NCBI GenBank assembly: GCA_013426755.1
Contig: AP019861.1
Location: 421,067-485,066, forward strand
Source of the DNA: Spirochaetota bacterium
GTDB lineage: Bacteria > Spirochaetota > UBA12135 > COTS27
Reading direction: 5' to 3'
DNA: 64,000 nt
Under the pieces are notes generated by a model. That model searched no databases. It was not told the DNA's origin and worked only from the letters and a program-made list of their open reading frames with translations. This document shows, piece by piece, positions 1-10,830 of this stretch. The first letter of the stretch is position 1; each line of letters opens with the position of its first letter. The translations under genes and the position numbers were made by a program.

Positions 1-13
1 GGGGGGGGGGGGG
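1..13. other. Poly-G run at window start
   Basis: Thirteen consecutive G at the very edge, unlike the AT-rich sequence that follows. This looks like a contig end or sequencing artefact rather than biology. Confidence 0.6.
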
Positions 14-623
14 TAGCAGTCAATTGTTGTGCCCTTCCGTCCACATCCTCCCTGTTCATGTTATGAACATTGAGATACGATTTATTCGTTTCTAGTGTTG
101 ATTTATGCAGTGTATTCATAAGTTTTTATTCCCACATACATTAAATTTTAATTCATTGATTAATCAATGGGTTGATTTTTTTATAATTGATCGGCTAAGT
201 ATTTATATTTACAAATTCAATATAGGTATTGTACTATTAAATGCAGCCTATTACGGCAAAATTTATAAAAATAGCTATTTTTGAGGCTATGGTTTTAAAG
301 AATTGTTTTGTTCTTTATTGTCTTTAATCGATTATAAAGTATAAGTAGGCACTTGAAATTCGGGTCAATATTTACAGGTTCGGTGAATAAATTGATAGCA
401 TTGAGATGGTGTTAATTATACGTAATCATACGGCACAATTAAGACTATATTATAAGACTATATTACTTAAAAAAATTATACAATGGGTAAAGAATAAACA
501 ATGTTAATATTTACTAGGTCAGTAAATAAATTGATGGTATGAATACAATATAAGACTGTAAAACTATAAGAAAACTATAACATTAGAATACTTGAAAAAA
601 TTGATATCAAGAGTGGAGAAGAC
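14..623. other. Intergenic region, no gene seen
   Basis: No credible reading frame. Two imperfect direct copies of a ~35-bp segment (around 370-405 and 509-544, both containing an AATAAATTGAT core) lie ahead of the serine dehydratase gene. No clear promoter could be assigned. Confidence 0.5.
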
Positions 624-2252
624 ATGATGGAATACGTAAGTTTTATGGATATCTTTAAGGTATGTATAGGCCCTTCTAGTTCGCATACATTGGGTCCTTG
701 GTTAGCAGCAAAACATTTTATGGAGACATTGATAAGTAAATTTGATAATAACCAGGATCAAGCAAATTATCCTTATCAAATCGATGTGAAATTATTAGGT
801 TCATTGGCAAAAACCGGAGTAGGTCATCAAACGGCACTGGGTATTAGTTTAGGCCTCATACAAGAAGACCCAGGAACTATCGCAGCAAAGAGTATCCAGC
901 CCAAAATAGCAAAACTCAAAGAAAGCAGCGCCATTTTGTTTAAAAACAATCAATGTCTCAAATTCCACCCACAAATGAGCATTGAATTCAATTTTAAAGA
1001 ACAAACGCCCGTACATCCCAATACACTTGTGTTAATGGCTAAAAATAAAGACGGAAAGATTGTTCACCAGCAAGAATATTACTCAATCGGTGGTGGCGAA
1101 GTACTCCTAGCAGAACCTGTCATAGAACAATCCCAACCATCAACAGATATAACCCATTCTAAAACGAATTCTCCCACCCAACTAAGTGGTGACCAGCAGA
1201 ATAATATAACCATTGATCCTAAATCACGCCTCAATCAATTACAAAGCATTCGCGCTGGCAATCAAAAAAAACGCTCCTTCCCCTATCCAATCACCCACGG
1301 TAGCCAATTAATACAGCATACAAAACAACTCAAATGCTCTATAAGTGAAGTTGTTCTTATCAATGAAAAGTCATGGTTGTCTGAACATGAAATTACCGAA
1401 GAAATAGCTAAAATAGCCTGGACAATGGTAGAATGTATTCAATATGGGCTTTTTTCTAAAGAAATAACACTCCCAGGTGGACTAGGAGTACGCAGACGAG
1501 CCAGTAACATGGCTAAACAATTACTTGCAACAGAGCCTGAATCTGTAAAAAAGGCTATCGAAGACTTGTTTGCAACGGGCGCAGAAGTAGACCCACGCAC
1601 CTTTCTTAAAGCAATGCGGCAATTGACATTGCCTGAACAAAAAAATACTAATCGGTGGTTGTCCGCCTTTGCTCTAGCAGTCAATGAGCAGAATGCTGCT
1701 TTCGGGAGAGTCGTTACAGCACCCACAAATGGAGCAGCAGGTGTGATTCCAGCTGTATTTATGTATTACCTTTGTTTTGAAAATAAAAATGCCGGTGAAC
1801 TGGAAATACAAAAATTTTTCCTCTGCGCATCTGAGGTGGCTAGTTTATTTAAAAAAGGAGCAACACTTTCTGCTGCAATGGGCGGTTGTCAAGCCGAAAT
1901 AGGTGTTTCTTCTGCTATGGCGGCAGCGGCGTTAACAGAATTAAGTGGCGGAACGGCAGCACAATCGCTGGCTGCCGCTGAGATTGCTATGGAGCATCAT
2001 TTGGGATTGACCTGCGATCCTATATCCGGTCTCGTCCAAGTACCTTGTATTGAACGCAATGCAATGGGAGCTGCAAAAGCCATCACCGCTTCACATCTGG
2101 CATTGATGAGCGATCCTTCACAACTCATCGTAAACATTGACGATATTATCAAAACAATGTGGCAAACTGCACTGGATATGAAAAATTCTTATAAAGAAAC
2201 ATCAGAAGCAGGTCTTGCTAAGAACGTTTCGGTTGCCCTAAGCGAATGCTAA
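624..2252 (+). CDS. sdaA: L-serine ammonia-lyase (serine dehydratase), single-chain [4Fe-4S] type
   Basis: Cytoplasmic enzyme that deaminates L-serine to pyruvate and ammonia. The N-terminal part has the family signature [11 protein letters not shown] (about residues 16-26). The C-terminal catalytic part has [22 protein letters not shown], an [12 protein letters not shown] segment and [18 protein letters not shown]. Cys422, Cys464 and Cys475 are the expected iron-sulfur ligands. At 542 residues it is longer than the usual ~455. The excess is a polar, Gln/Asn/Ser-rich stretch at about residues 165-225 between the two domains, with no recognisable fold. The start is an ATGATG doublet: GGAG at 615-618 lies 5 bases from the first ATG and 8 from the second, so position 627 may be the true start. 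It stands alone; the next gene converges on it. Confidence 0.93.
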   Translation: MMEYVSFMDIFKVCIGPSSSHTLGPWLAAKHFMETLISKFDNNQDQANYPYQIDVKLLGSLAKTGVGHQTALGISLGLIQEDPGTIAAKSIQPKIAKLKESSAILFKNNQCLKFHPQMSIEFNFKEQTPVHPNTLVLMAKNKDGKIVHQQEYYSIGGGEVLLAEPVIEQSQPSTDITHSKTNSPTQLSGDQQNNITIDPKSRLNQLQSIRAGNQKKRSFPYPITHGSQLIQHTKQLKCSISEVVLINEKSWLSEHEITEEIAKIAWTMVECIQYGLFSKEITLPGGLGVRRRASNMAKQLLATEPESVKKAIEDLFATGAEVDPRTFLKAMRQLTLPEQKNTNRWLSAFALAVNEQNAAFGRVVTAPTNGAAGVIPAVFMYYLCFENKNAGELEIQKFFLCASEVASLFKKGATLSAAMGGCQAEIGVSSAMAAAALTELSGGTAAQSLAAAEIAMEHHLGLTCDPISGLVQVPCIERNAMGAAKAITASHLALMSDPSQLIVNIDDIIKTMWQTALDMKNSYKETSEAGLAKNVSVALSEC

Positions 2253-2301
2253 TAAAACACGAATGCTAATAAAACGCGAATACTAATAAAACACAAATGC
2301 T
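2244..2301 (+). repeat. 17-bp tandem repeat copied from the sdaA stop region
   Basis: GAATGCTAATAAAACAC, which contains the last two codons and the stop of sdaA, is repeated three times at 2244, 2261 and 2278 with one or two changes, followed by a partial fourth copy. It is the smallest of several arrays in this window made from a gene end. Confidence 0.75.
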
Positions 2302-2370
2302 CATTAAATGTGAGTGTGAGTGCTAATTATAATAATAAATCATGTCTCAAAGAAGAGAAAGTAGCCACTA

Positions 2371-4047
2371 TTAAGGATTTTCACAAATTGGAATAATAGC
2401 ATCGATAGGCTGCTCATTAGGACAAGCGACGTCATTGAGTGTGGGGTACAAACCTTTTATAAGAGCCCAGACGGCAGTATTCCATCCTTCATATGTATAA
2501 GGAATAGGATTGCCGGCATCTAGGATATCTCTATAATTGTCGTTAATAAGTGTAAGTTGGTCGCTTGTATAGCCGTAACCAGCACCAAAGCTAGTGGCTT
2601 GTTGGGTGGTTTCTATATTCCAGTAAGACTGACTTGTAATATCAAGGCTATTATTACCACTGCCTATAAGACCTCCCGTATTAGTAATACCAGTGATAAG
2701 ACCGAGTGCATAAGAATTTCTTATAAATCCATTGAAATTAAAACCAACCAGTCCGCCTATTACGGTAAAACCTGAGATTGTCGACGTTGAATAAGAATTT
2801 ACAATAAGCGCATCATTGTTCTGACCTACCAATCCGCCTAAACGGGTGCTACGGAGTCCTCCTATAATATTTCCTGTAGTGTATGATTGAGAAACGGTAG
2901 CCTGGAAATTTTCTCCTATCAAGCCACCAATATTCTGATTTCCTGTGATAACTTCTCCATGAGCAAAAGATTTTTGAATATCTCCCCGTGAAAAACTGCC
3001 CACAAGCCCCCCAATATTCTCAGTCCCTACGATAGAAGCACGATAGGAAAAGGACTTTTCAATAGTGCTATTAATAGCACTCCCCGCAAAACTACCAATA
3101 TTTCGTAACCCCGTTATTTTAGTATTGATAAGACCACAATTTTTAATAGTACCTGTGATAAGAACACCAAAAAGCCCTAAATAATGCCCATCAATATTAC
3201 TGCTGTTATTGGTATTACTGATAGCAAGGTTAGAGATAAAATTTCCGCGACAGTCAAATGTGCCACTAAATGCATTTGTTTGAAAATGAAGATTAGAATG
3301 GATCGTTTCTAAAGTAGAGCCAATAGGTATGAAATCGGTAGTCGCTGAAGGGGCTTGATTGAAATCAATGTTCTCAGTTACTTTGTAGTAAAGGTTATTA
3401 TAAAAGCGAAGTGGATTAGCGGTTTCATCTAGGGGGGTTTTATTATTGATAAGTTCGGCTAGGAGAGCTAATTTGACGACATTATCTATCACAATAGCGG
3501 TTGCTTCATTTACACCTGTCTGAGTATCCGTAACAAGTGAGCTTGCTGTACAAGAAGAAAATTTGATGTCTATTGGAACATCAAATACAGTCACTCCACG
3601 ATAATCCTTAATTTTAATGGGGTCAATAGTCACAATATTTGGGAGTGGTTGGCTGATGCTTTGTAATTGCGAACGATCATCACCTTTAATGTTCTTACGG
3701 GCTCTATCATAATAACTAGGAAAATTAGCAACAATACGGTAGTCTTCATCATTGACGATAGGGTGATGATGGGTGTCTACAAGCGTTAGCGTAGGCTCTG
3801 CAAGCAATCCACAATGACCAGCAATAGTAAGTGTTCCCCCAGTTTCTCCAAGAATAATACTAGTCCCTAAAATAGACGGACTTGTGATCATAATACCAGC
3901 AGGTTCGGTAGAACTAGCAGGAGATGTAGTTACTGAAGAACAACTTGTAAACGTTACAATTCCTACCAATCCTAAGAAACTGAGTAAGAGTTTTGTATTG
4001 AACTTCAATTTACTGAAGTTAAATTTACTGATTTTGAGCCTATGCAT
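2371..4047 (-). CDS. GLUG-repeat surface lipoprotein
   Basis: Function unknown; probably a surface-exposed adhesin-like lipoprotein. The N-terminus has basic residues, a hydrophobic stretch and a lipobox ending TFTSC (Cys36). A middle region (about 60-190) carries an EPTLTLVD...YYDRARKN...FSSC segment shared with the other large lipoproteins here. Residues about 290-480 hold successive ~25-residue GLUG units (GGLVG/GGLIG followed by SYTTG/SYSTS), as in bacterial adhesins and M26-type proteins. The C-terminus has the family ending (GWNTAVWAL...YPTLNDVACPNEQ). It converges on sdaA and has no partner gene. It is the shortest of the five relatives in this window (558 residues). Confidence 0.8.
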   Translation of the reverse strand: MHRLKISKFNFSKLKFNTKLLLSFLGLVGIVTFTSCSSVTTSPASSTEPAGIMITSPSILGTSIILGETGGTLTIAGHCGLLAEPTLTLVDTHHHPIVNDEDYRIVANFPSYYDRARKNIKGDDRSQLQSISQPLPNIVTIDPIKIKDYRGVTVFDVPIDIKFSSCTASSLVTDTQTGVNEATAIVIDNVVKLALLAELINNKTPLDETANPLRFYNNLYYKVTENIDFNQAPSATTDFIPIGSTLETIHSNLHFQTNAFSGTFDCRGNFISNLAISNTNNSSNIDGHYLGLFGVLITGTIKNCGLINTKITGLRNIGSFAGSAINSTIEKSFSYRASIVGTENIGGLVGSFSRGDIQKSFAHGEVITGNQNIGGLIGENFQATVSQSYTTGNIIGGLRSTRLGGLVGQNNDALIVNSYSTSTISGFTVIGGLVGFNFNGFIRNSYALGLITGITNTGGLIGSGNNSLDITSQSYWNIETTQQATSFGAGYGYTSDQLTLINDNYRDILDAGNPIPYTYEGWNTAVWALIKGLYPTLNDVACPNEQPIDAIIPICENP

Positions 4048-4199
4048 TGTGTTTATTGTTGTAAAGTACAGGTTGCTGAGGTTAAATTTTCTTATAATTT
4101 ACAGGCATTTTGTGGTTTATAAATGGTACAAATCATGAATGATTATAACATGATAGATAGTTTTATGATTGAAAAGTTTGTTTTAGTGATTAATTTAGG

Positions 4200-5090
4200 C
4201 GGTGCTCAGTTTTGACCGCAGAATAATACAGATTGAGTTTTATAAAAAGAATTGACAATTGACCGCAGAATAACATAGATTAAGTTTTATAAAAAAATGA
4301 ACCGCAGATGAAAGCGGATGAATGCAGATTGAATATTATAAAAAGAATTGAGAATTGACCGCAGAATAACATAGATTAAGTTTTATAAAAAGAATGGACC
4401 GCAGAACAACATAGATGAAGGCAGATTGAATATTATAAAAAGAATTGACAATTGACCGCAGAACAACACAGGTTAAGTTTTATAAAAAGAATGAACCACA
4501 GATAAACACAGATTGAATATTATAAAAAGAATGAACCACAGATAAACACAGATGAACGCGGATTGAATTTTATAAAAAGAATTGACAATTGACCGCAGAA
4601 TAACATAGATTAAGTTTTATAAAAAGAATGAACCACAGATGAACGCGGATGAACGCAGATTGAGTTCTATAAAAAGAATGAACCACAGAACAACATAGAT
4701 GAATGCAGATTGAATATTATAAAAGGAATGAACCACAGATAAACACAGATGAACGCAGATTGAACTTTATAAAAAGAATTGACAATTGAGACCGCAGAAT
4801 AACATAGATTAAGTTTTATAAAAAGAATGAACCGCAGATAAACACAGATGAACGCAGATTGAACTTTATAAAAAGAATTGACAATTGAGACCGCAGAATA
4901 ACATAGATTAAGTTTTATAAAAAGAATGAACCGCAGAACAACACAGATGAACACAGATTGAGTTTTATGAAAAGAATTGACAATTGACCGCAGAATAACA
5001 CAGATTAAGTTTTATAAAAAGAATGAACCGCAGATGAACGCGGATGAACACAGATTGAATATTATAAAAGAATTGACAATTGAGTCTAGC
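4200..5090 (-). repeat. Dispersed phrase-repeat block 1 (ACCGCAGATAAACAC orientation)
   Basis: About 890 bp of imperfect repeats of GAACCGCAGATAAACACAGATGAACGCAGATT-type phrases alternating with AT-rich links such as TTTTATAAAAAGAATTGACAATT. Small open frames across it merely translate the repeat and are not genes. The block faces block 2 in the opposite orientation across ~180 bp of unique sequence (5091-5270). Confidence 0.85.
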
Positions 5091-5270
5091 ACAATTTGTG
5101 GAAGGTGGTTATAGTTTATGTGTTAAGACTAGGATAAAGCATACTGTTGTTAGAAATTTTATAAAAAAATTCAAATGTTCGGTAATAAGCTAATAAAATT
5201 GAGATTATTTATCACTGAAAGAACTATTCTCTTCGGCTTATTGAGAGAAGCTCCCTCTTCGTTCATTGAA

Positions 5271-6765
5271 AAAAATCCTCTTCGGAAAATCTCTTGCGTT
5301 TGTCTCTGGTCAATTGTTTTTACAAAACTCAATCTGCGTTTATCTGTGGTTTATTCCTTTTGTAAAATCTAATTTGTACTTATCTGCGGTCAATTGTTTT
5401 CGTAAAATTCAATCTGCGTTCATCTGTGCAGTTAATTTCTTTTCGTGAAACTTAATTTATATTGATCTGCGATTAATTCGCCGGATACAATACAATCTGC
5501 GTTCATCCGCGGTTCATTCTTTTTATAAAACTTAATCTGTGTTGTTCTGCGGTCTCAATTGTCAATTCTTTTTATAAAGTTCAATCTGCGTTCATCCGCG
5601 TTCATCTGCGGTTCATTCTTTTTATAATATTCAATCTGCGTTTATCTGTGGTTCATTCCTTTTGTAAAATTCAATCTGCGTTCATCTGTGTTGTTCTGTG
5701 GTTTATTCCTTTTGTAAAATCTAATTTGTACTTATCTGCGGTCAGTTGTTTTTATAAAATTCAATCTGCGTTCATCTGTGTTTATCTGTGGTTCATTCCT
5801 TTTGTGAAATCTAATTTGTACTTATCTGTGGTCAATTGTTTTCGTAAAAGTGTTTATCTGTGGTTCATTCCTTTTGTGAAATCTAATTTGTACTTATCTG
5901 TGGTCAATTGTTTTCGTAAAATTCAATCTGCGTTCATCTGTGTTTATCTGTGGTTCATTCCTTTTGTAAAATCTAATTTGTACTTATCTGCGGTCAGTTG
6001 TTTTTATAAAACTCAATCTGCGTTCATCTGTGTTGTTCTGTGGTTTATTCCTTTTGTAAAATCTAATTTGTACTCATCTGCGGTCAGTTGTTTTTATAAA
6101 ACTTAATCTGCGTTCATCTGTGTTTATCTGTGGTTCATTCCTTTTGTGAAATCTAATTTGTACTTATCTGCGGTCAATTGTTTTTACAAAATTCAATCTG
6201 CGTTCATCTGTGTTTATCTGTGGTTCATTCCTTTTGTAAAATTTAATTTGTACTTATCTGCGGTCAGTTGTTTTTATAAAATTCAATTTGCGTTCATCTG
6301 TGTTTATCTGTGGTTTATTCTTTTTGTGAAATCTAATTTGTACTTATCTGCGGTCAGTTGTTTTTATAAAACTTAATCTGCGTTTATCTGTGTTTATCTG
6401 TGGTTCATTCCTTTTGTGAAATCTAATGTGTACTTATCTGCGGTCAATTGTTTTCGTAAAATTTAATCTGCGTTCATCTGTGTTGTTCTGTGGTTTATTC
6501 CTTTTGTAAAATCTAATTTGTGCTTATCTGCGGTCAATTGTTTTTATAAAATTCAATCTGTGTTGTTCTGTGGTTTATTCCTTTTGTGAAATCTAATGTG
6601 TACTTATCTGCGGTCAGTTGTTTTCGTAAAATTCAATTTGCGTTCATCTGTGTTGTTCTGTGGTTTATTCCTTTTGTAAAATCTAATTTGTGCTTATCTG
6701 CGGTCAATTGTTTTTATAAAACTCAACCCGTGTTGTTCTGCGTTTATTTGTGGTCTTTTCCCCCA
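5271..6765 (+). repeat. Dispersed phrase-repeat block 2 (AATCTGCGTTCATCTG orientation)
   Basis: About 1.5 kb of the same phrases as block 1 on the other strand. The higher-order unit is roughly 90 bp: TTCATTCCTTTTGTGAAATC, TAATTTGTACTTATCTGCGG, TCAATTGTTTTCGTAAAATT, then the CTGCGTTCATCTGTG phrase. Neighbouring units are nearly identical, which suggests recent local amplification. The apparent 60-150-residue frames inside share one repeated peptide and are rejected as genes. Confidence 0.85.
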
Positions 6766-6837
6766 ATTATGCTCCCCTTTAATAAAATAAAGGGGAGAGG
6801 GGGAGGAGAAGGGAGATTGCTAGTGGCTTTTATAAGG

Positions 6838-9800
6838 TTATGGGATGTCTGCACACGTGCCCGTAAATCCAGCGACATATTGGCGATTAGCACAAGCAAC
6901 CGTTTTCAAGCGAGGATACGCACCACTTCTAAAATCCCACAGTAATGTGCTCCAGCCATCATAAACAATATTTGTTCCACTAGAAATAGGAGCGGCGACT
7001 TGCAATTGTGCTGTTGTTTTACCGACCGCATCACCATTAGTGCCTGCTTGTCCGCTTGTTTCGGTATTCCAGTAAGATGCTGTGATAGAATTAGCAACTA
7101 TAAATCTGCTCCCACCTATAAAGCCGTTTATATCGGTATTTCCAGTTCCTATCACCCGTCCGATAGCATAGGAATGACTAACAGTACCTGAAGAATTAAG
7201 TCCTATTAACCCGCCTACGATAGTTGCTCCCGTTGCATTCACGGTGCTATAGGAATTATTTATTTCACCCTGGTTAAATCCTGCTAACCCACCTGTGCCT
7301 TCCCCAGAATTTTCGACTGTGCCTGTACTGTAAGAAGTAGAAATAACTCCAAGATTGCCTCCTACTAAACCGCCTAAGTAAGTAGGACTAGTCACGCTAG
7401 TTGTGCTTACAGTCGCCTGTTTAGAATATGACTTTGTAACAGTACCATCACTTTTTACTTCTCCCACTAAACTACCTATGAAAGTTCCTGTCGATGCGAC
7501 CTTAGCATTGAAAAGACCACAGTTAGAGATCGTCCCTCTAGTAACAACTCCGAATAATCCTTTATGATTTCCTGTAGTATTGATATAGAGATTAGAAATG
7601 CTATTGCCTTGACAGTCAAAAGTTCCTCTGAATTCAGCCCCTGATACATTATTTCCAATGGGAGTGAATTGTCCATTGTTAGCCTCACTCCAAGGCGCAA
7701 GTGGCCTGCCGAGGTCTATATCACGAGTAACACGGTAATGACTTTCACGATAAATAGGATTTGTATTGACTAAGTTAGCCACCAGGTTTAACTCTCTATC
7801 GTTCTCGATGAGATAAGGTTCATTACGTGTTCCTACTCCTAAGAGGGCTGCTGCTGTGCATTCAGAGACCTGAACACTTAGCGGAGCGAAAGTTAAAGAA
7901 GGTATGCCAGCACCACTTACTGTAATTGAACTTCCTGTGTAAGTATTGACGACATAGGGATTAACAGCTGTAGCGGTTAGAGTATATGACGTAGGTGTCG
8001 TGCTAGGAACTCCACCGGTTAGCACGCGATAAGGCGGCGGGAACACACCACAATTTTTTGTAATAAGAGATGCCGGCGGTGGAGCAATATCCTCTGTAAA
8101 GATAGCAGAGTCTATAAGGTCATTGCCAACACCTCCGAGTAATTCTAATTGGATAAGATCGCCTAGCACTAGCGTAAAGTAATATTTAACGAGCGCACTA
8201 TTGGTAGCCGTAGGTGTGATCGCAAAAGTAAGAACTTCATTAGTGGGAATAGTCGTGGCTGCCCGACCTTGCGGATTTAGGAAATTGCCATTTAGGGTGA
8301 CTCTGCTGCCGCCCACTACGCTATATTCGGGAGGATTTGTCTGGTCTACTATAGTAAGAGTAAGGTCTTCGTTAAAGCCATCTGCTCTATTTTTGATGCC
8401 TCTAATCGAGACAACATTGCTAATGACTGAAATAGCGACAGCGTTAGTGTAAGCGGGATGATTGGTTAGATCAACGCTAATATCTTCTACCGCTACAAGC
8501 GGTAGTGTAGGAACGACGTTTGTCGGGGTGGGAACAACGTCCTCTGGTGGAGGGGGTTCTGATGGAGGGGGCTCTGGTGGAGGAGTACTGCTCTCCGACG
8601 CAGCAAGACGCAATTTAATAGTATAGACGATGGCAGGATCGCCATTTACTGGGGTGAGTGTGAATTTGAGGTCTTCTAATACAGTTGTTACCGCAGCGGT
8701 GCCGTCTGGATTGAGTTCATTGGCTGCAATGGTAACAGAACGAGGAAAGATCGTGTAGTCGCATTCGATGGCGCTAAGATCATCTCGATCTCTATGATCA
8801 TGTCGATCTCTACGGTCATGTCGATCTCTACGGTCGTGCCTATCTCTACGATGGTCATGCCTGCTTCTACGGTCATATCGATCTCTAAATCTATGTTCTT
8901 GTACGCCTCTAAGTTCGTCTATATTTCCAAGTTCGAGCCTGTCTCTACGATCATCTCTATCTCCACGGTCTCTATCCCTACGATCGTCTCTATCTCCACG
9001 GTCTCTATCCCTACGATCATCTCTGTCTCTACGGTCTCTATCCCTACGATCGTCTCTATCTCTACGGTCTCTATCTCTATGGTCGTACCCGTCTCTAATT
9101 TCATATGAATCATTCTCTGCAATGCTAACGGTTAGGGTCTCTGTTCGTGGAATATCAGAGTAATTGGTGATGCTGGAGATGACTAGAAAATTCTCTTCGA
9201 TGGTAGCGGTTGCTGAAGTGTAGCGAGAGTTACTTCCACCAGAGGGAGTAAGGATGATGTCGGTTGCATCTAGTGATATAGGTATGTTTGGAGAAGATGA
9301 AGATGATGAGGTGAAGCGTAATTGAACGGTGTAGATATCGGGGTCGCTATCTGGGGAAATGACGGTAAATTTGAGGTCTTCTAGTGTCGTTGTTAGGGCA
9401 GCGGTGCCGTCTGGGTTGAGTTGGGTGGCTGCTACTGTGATAGAACTAGGAGAGACTACTGTATAATATTCTTCATCTGTGCCTTCATATCCGTATATAT
9501 CGGCACTGCTAATGGTTAGAGTTTCTGTTCGTAGGGCATCGGGGTAATTGGTGATGTTAGAGATAACAAGAAAGTTGTCTTCGATGGTGGCGACTGCTGA
9601 AATGTAACGAGACGTACTTCCGCCAGAAGGAGTGAGTGTAGCTTTAGTCAAGGCAAGGGGAGAAGATCCTGGTGATTGAGAATCAATATTCTCTCCTGAC
9701 GAACTACAACTGGCAAAAAGTATAAAAATAGCGAGGAAAAAGGGAAGCAAAGTTCTAAATTTAGAGTGAGTAGGAGGAACAATGAGATGACGTCCCCGCG

Positions 9801-9900
9801 TGTTTATGGCTATTGGGTATTTTTTGTAAATTGCCTTGAAAAGCAAATTTTGGGTAAATACACGTAATTTAGCAATAATAGTAGTTAATATGGCAATCAT
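6838..9900 (-). CDS. Large GLUG-repeat lipoprotein with an Arg-Asp repeat insertion
   Basis: 1020 residues, probably outer-surface. The start at 9900 follows GGAGAA on the minus strand at good spacing. A long basic N-region precedes a hydrophobic segment and lipobox LFASC (Cys65). Residues ~80-200 and ~205-430 are two copies of one beta-rich unit (a TETLT...SITVAATQLNPDGTAA..LEDLKF pattern). The second copy is interrupted at about residues 265-380 by a long tract of RDR, RDD and RRD units with some His. A Pro/Glu linker (PPPEPPPSEPPPPED) and further beta-sandwich-like sequence follow. GLUG units (GGLVGG, GGLAGFN, GGLIGLNS) lie at about 790-960, and the C-terminus carries the family motif (YPRLKTVACANRQY). 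The Arg-Asp tract is absent from its relatives. Function is inferred from architecture only. Confidence 0.8.
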   Translation of the reverse strand: MIAILTTIIAKLRVFTQNLLFKAIYKKYPIAINTRGRHLIVPPTHSKFRTLLPFFLAIFILFASCSSSGENIDSQSPGSSPLALTKATLTPSGGSTSRYISAVATIEDNFLVISNITNYPDALRTETLTISSADIYGYEGTDEEYYTVVSPSSITVAATQLNPDGTAALTTTLEDLKFTVISPDSDPDIYTVQLRFTSSSSSSPNIPISLDATDIILTPSGGSNSRYTSATATIEENFLVISSITNYSDIPRTETLTVSIAENDSYEIRDGYDHRDRDRRDRDDRRDRDRRDRDDRRDRDRGDRDDRRDRDRGDRDDRRDRLELGNIDELRGVQEHRFRDRYDRRSRHDHRRDRHDRRDRHDRRDRHDHRDRDDLSAIECDYTIFPRSVTIAANELNPDGTAAVTTVLEDLKFTLTPVNGDPAIVYTIKLRLAASESSTPPPEPPPSEPPPPEDVVPTPTNVVPTLPLVAVEDISVDLTNHPAYTNAVAISVISNVVSIRGIKNRADGFNEDLTLTIVDQTNPPEYSVVGGSRVTLNGNFLNPQGRAATTIPTNEVLTFAITPTATNSALVKYYFTLVLGDLIQLELLGGVGNDLIDSAIFTEDIAPPPASLITKNCGVFPPPYRVLTGGVPSTTPTSYTLTATAVNPYVVNTYTGSSITVSGAGIPSLTFAPLSVQVSECTAAALLGVGTRNEPYLIENDRELNLVANLVNTNPIYRESHYRVTRDIDLGRPLAPWSEANNGQFTPIGNNVSGAEFRGTFDCQGNSISNLYINTTGNHKGLFGVVTRGTISNCGLFNAKVASTGTFIGSLVGEVKSDGTVTKSYSKQATVSTTSVTSPTYLGGLVGGNLGVISTSYSTGTVENSGEGTGGLAGFNQGEINNSYSTVNATGATIVGGLIGLNSSGTVSHSYAIGRVIGTGNTDINGFIGGSRFIVANSITASYWNTETSGQAGTNGDAVGKTTAQLQVAAPISSGTNIVYDGWSTLLWDFRSGAYPRLKTVACANRQYVAGFTGTCADIP
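8770..9095 (-). repeat. Intragenic simple repeat encoding the Arg-Asp tract
   Basis: A degenerate array of 6-, 12- and 24-bp units (CTCTACGATCGTCTCTATC-like on the plus strand) inside the preceding gene. It stays in frame and encodes RD/RR/DR dipeptides. The other strand also stays open, giving Ser/Ile/Thr-rich frames that are shadows. Confidence 0.8.
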
Positions 9901-10149
9901 GATAGATTCTCCTATAAAAAATTTTTAGATTTTAATTTAAGATTGTCTCTATTTTTAAAGATATGTTTGTTTTTAAGAATATGTTTTTGTTTTTAAGAAT
10001 GTGCCTGCTTTTTTAGTTTAATATTTCAGTGATTTTATGTTTTATTATATTGTTTATTTCAATGATTAATTGTAATTTAACGGTTAATTTTTTGAAATTA
10101 TATTAATCATTAAATGTGAGAAAAATAGTTGACTAGCAAATAATTTTAT

Positions 10150-10500
10150 AGAGATATTGTTACAACTGTTGTTTTGTTAAATTGTTTTATGAATAGTCCT
10201 TATAAGTTACACGATAAGAATCCATTAATACGGCACAATTTTAATGGATATGGCATCATTTTATAAAAATATTGTTCTAGCTGTTGTTTTGTTAAATTGT
10301 TTTATGAATAGTCCTCATAAGTTACACGATAGGAACCCATTAATACGGCACAATTTCAATGAATATGGCATCATTTTATAAAAATATTGTTCTAGCTGTT
10401 GTTACTTGTTTTATAAATAACTCTTATAACTTATACGATAGGCTCTTATTAACACGCCGTAATTTTGACGCAGCGTGATTTTTTTGTAATTTTATAAAAA
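10150..10500. repeat. ~115-bp tandem repeat, three copies
   Basis: Copies begin near 10166, 10281 and 10396 (CTGTTGTTTTGTTAAATTG start). Each contains an ACACGATARG...ATACGGCACAAT segment. The third copy is diverged. This fills most of the 9901-10570 intergenic space upstream of the 6838-9900 gene; no gene is seen there. Confidence 0.75.
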
Positions 10501-10677
10501 AATTGAAAATTTGATAGAAAATTCGATGGAAAATTTGACAAATAAGCAGCAAAAAGAGAGCCTAAGCAATTCTAATTAACGGTTAATTTTATGATTATAC
10601 CAGTAATTGAATACTGGTAATAATTGAATATTGGTAATGATTGAATATTGGTAAATTAGACGGGGAAAAAACTGTAT

Positions 10678-10762
10678 GCCAGTAAAATACATGAAATTAC
10701 GGCATGTCAATAAAATACATGAAATTACGGCACGCCAGTAAACTACATGAAATTGCTGTGCT
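10678..10762. repeat. ~30-bp tandem repeat, three copies
   Basis: Three copies of a unit with the core AAACTACATGAAATT / AAATACATGAAATTACGGCA. It lies in the intergenic space beyond the 3' end of the ribose-type binding protein gene. No gene is supported. Confidence 0.65.
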
Positions 10763-10830
10763 GGCGTAAAACAAATTAGAAAATCGCGTAAAATTGTTCT
10801 AATTGGCTCAGATTGTAATGCTCCCATTGA

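Noticed and set aside
1..13. Poly-G run as a G-quadruplex or regulatory element
   Set aside because: Its position at the exact sequence edge makes an end artefact far more likely.
5648..6106. 152-residue frame with FVKSNLYLSAV repeats, and similar frames in the other repeat blocks (4667-4954, 41168-41419, 42716-43228, 57805-58017, 58857-59075)
   Set aside because: They are translations of the dispersed phrase repeats. They exist on whichever strand lacks stops, have no ribosome sites and share one repeated peptide.
4200..6765. Phrase-repeat blocks as CRISPR arrays
   Set aside because: Unit length varies, the supposed spacers are themselves repeated, and there is no constant repeat-spacer spacing as at 55153-55782.
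8794..9108. Ser/Ile/Thr-rich frame opposite the Arg-Asp tract
   Set aside because: It is the antisense shadow of a simple repeat inside a well-supported gene.
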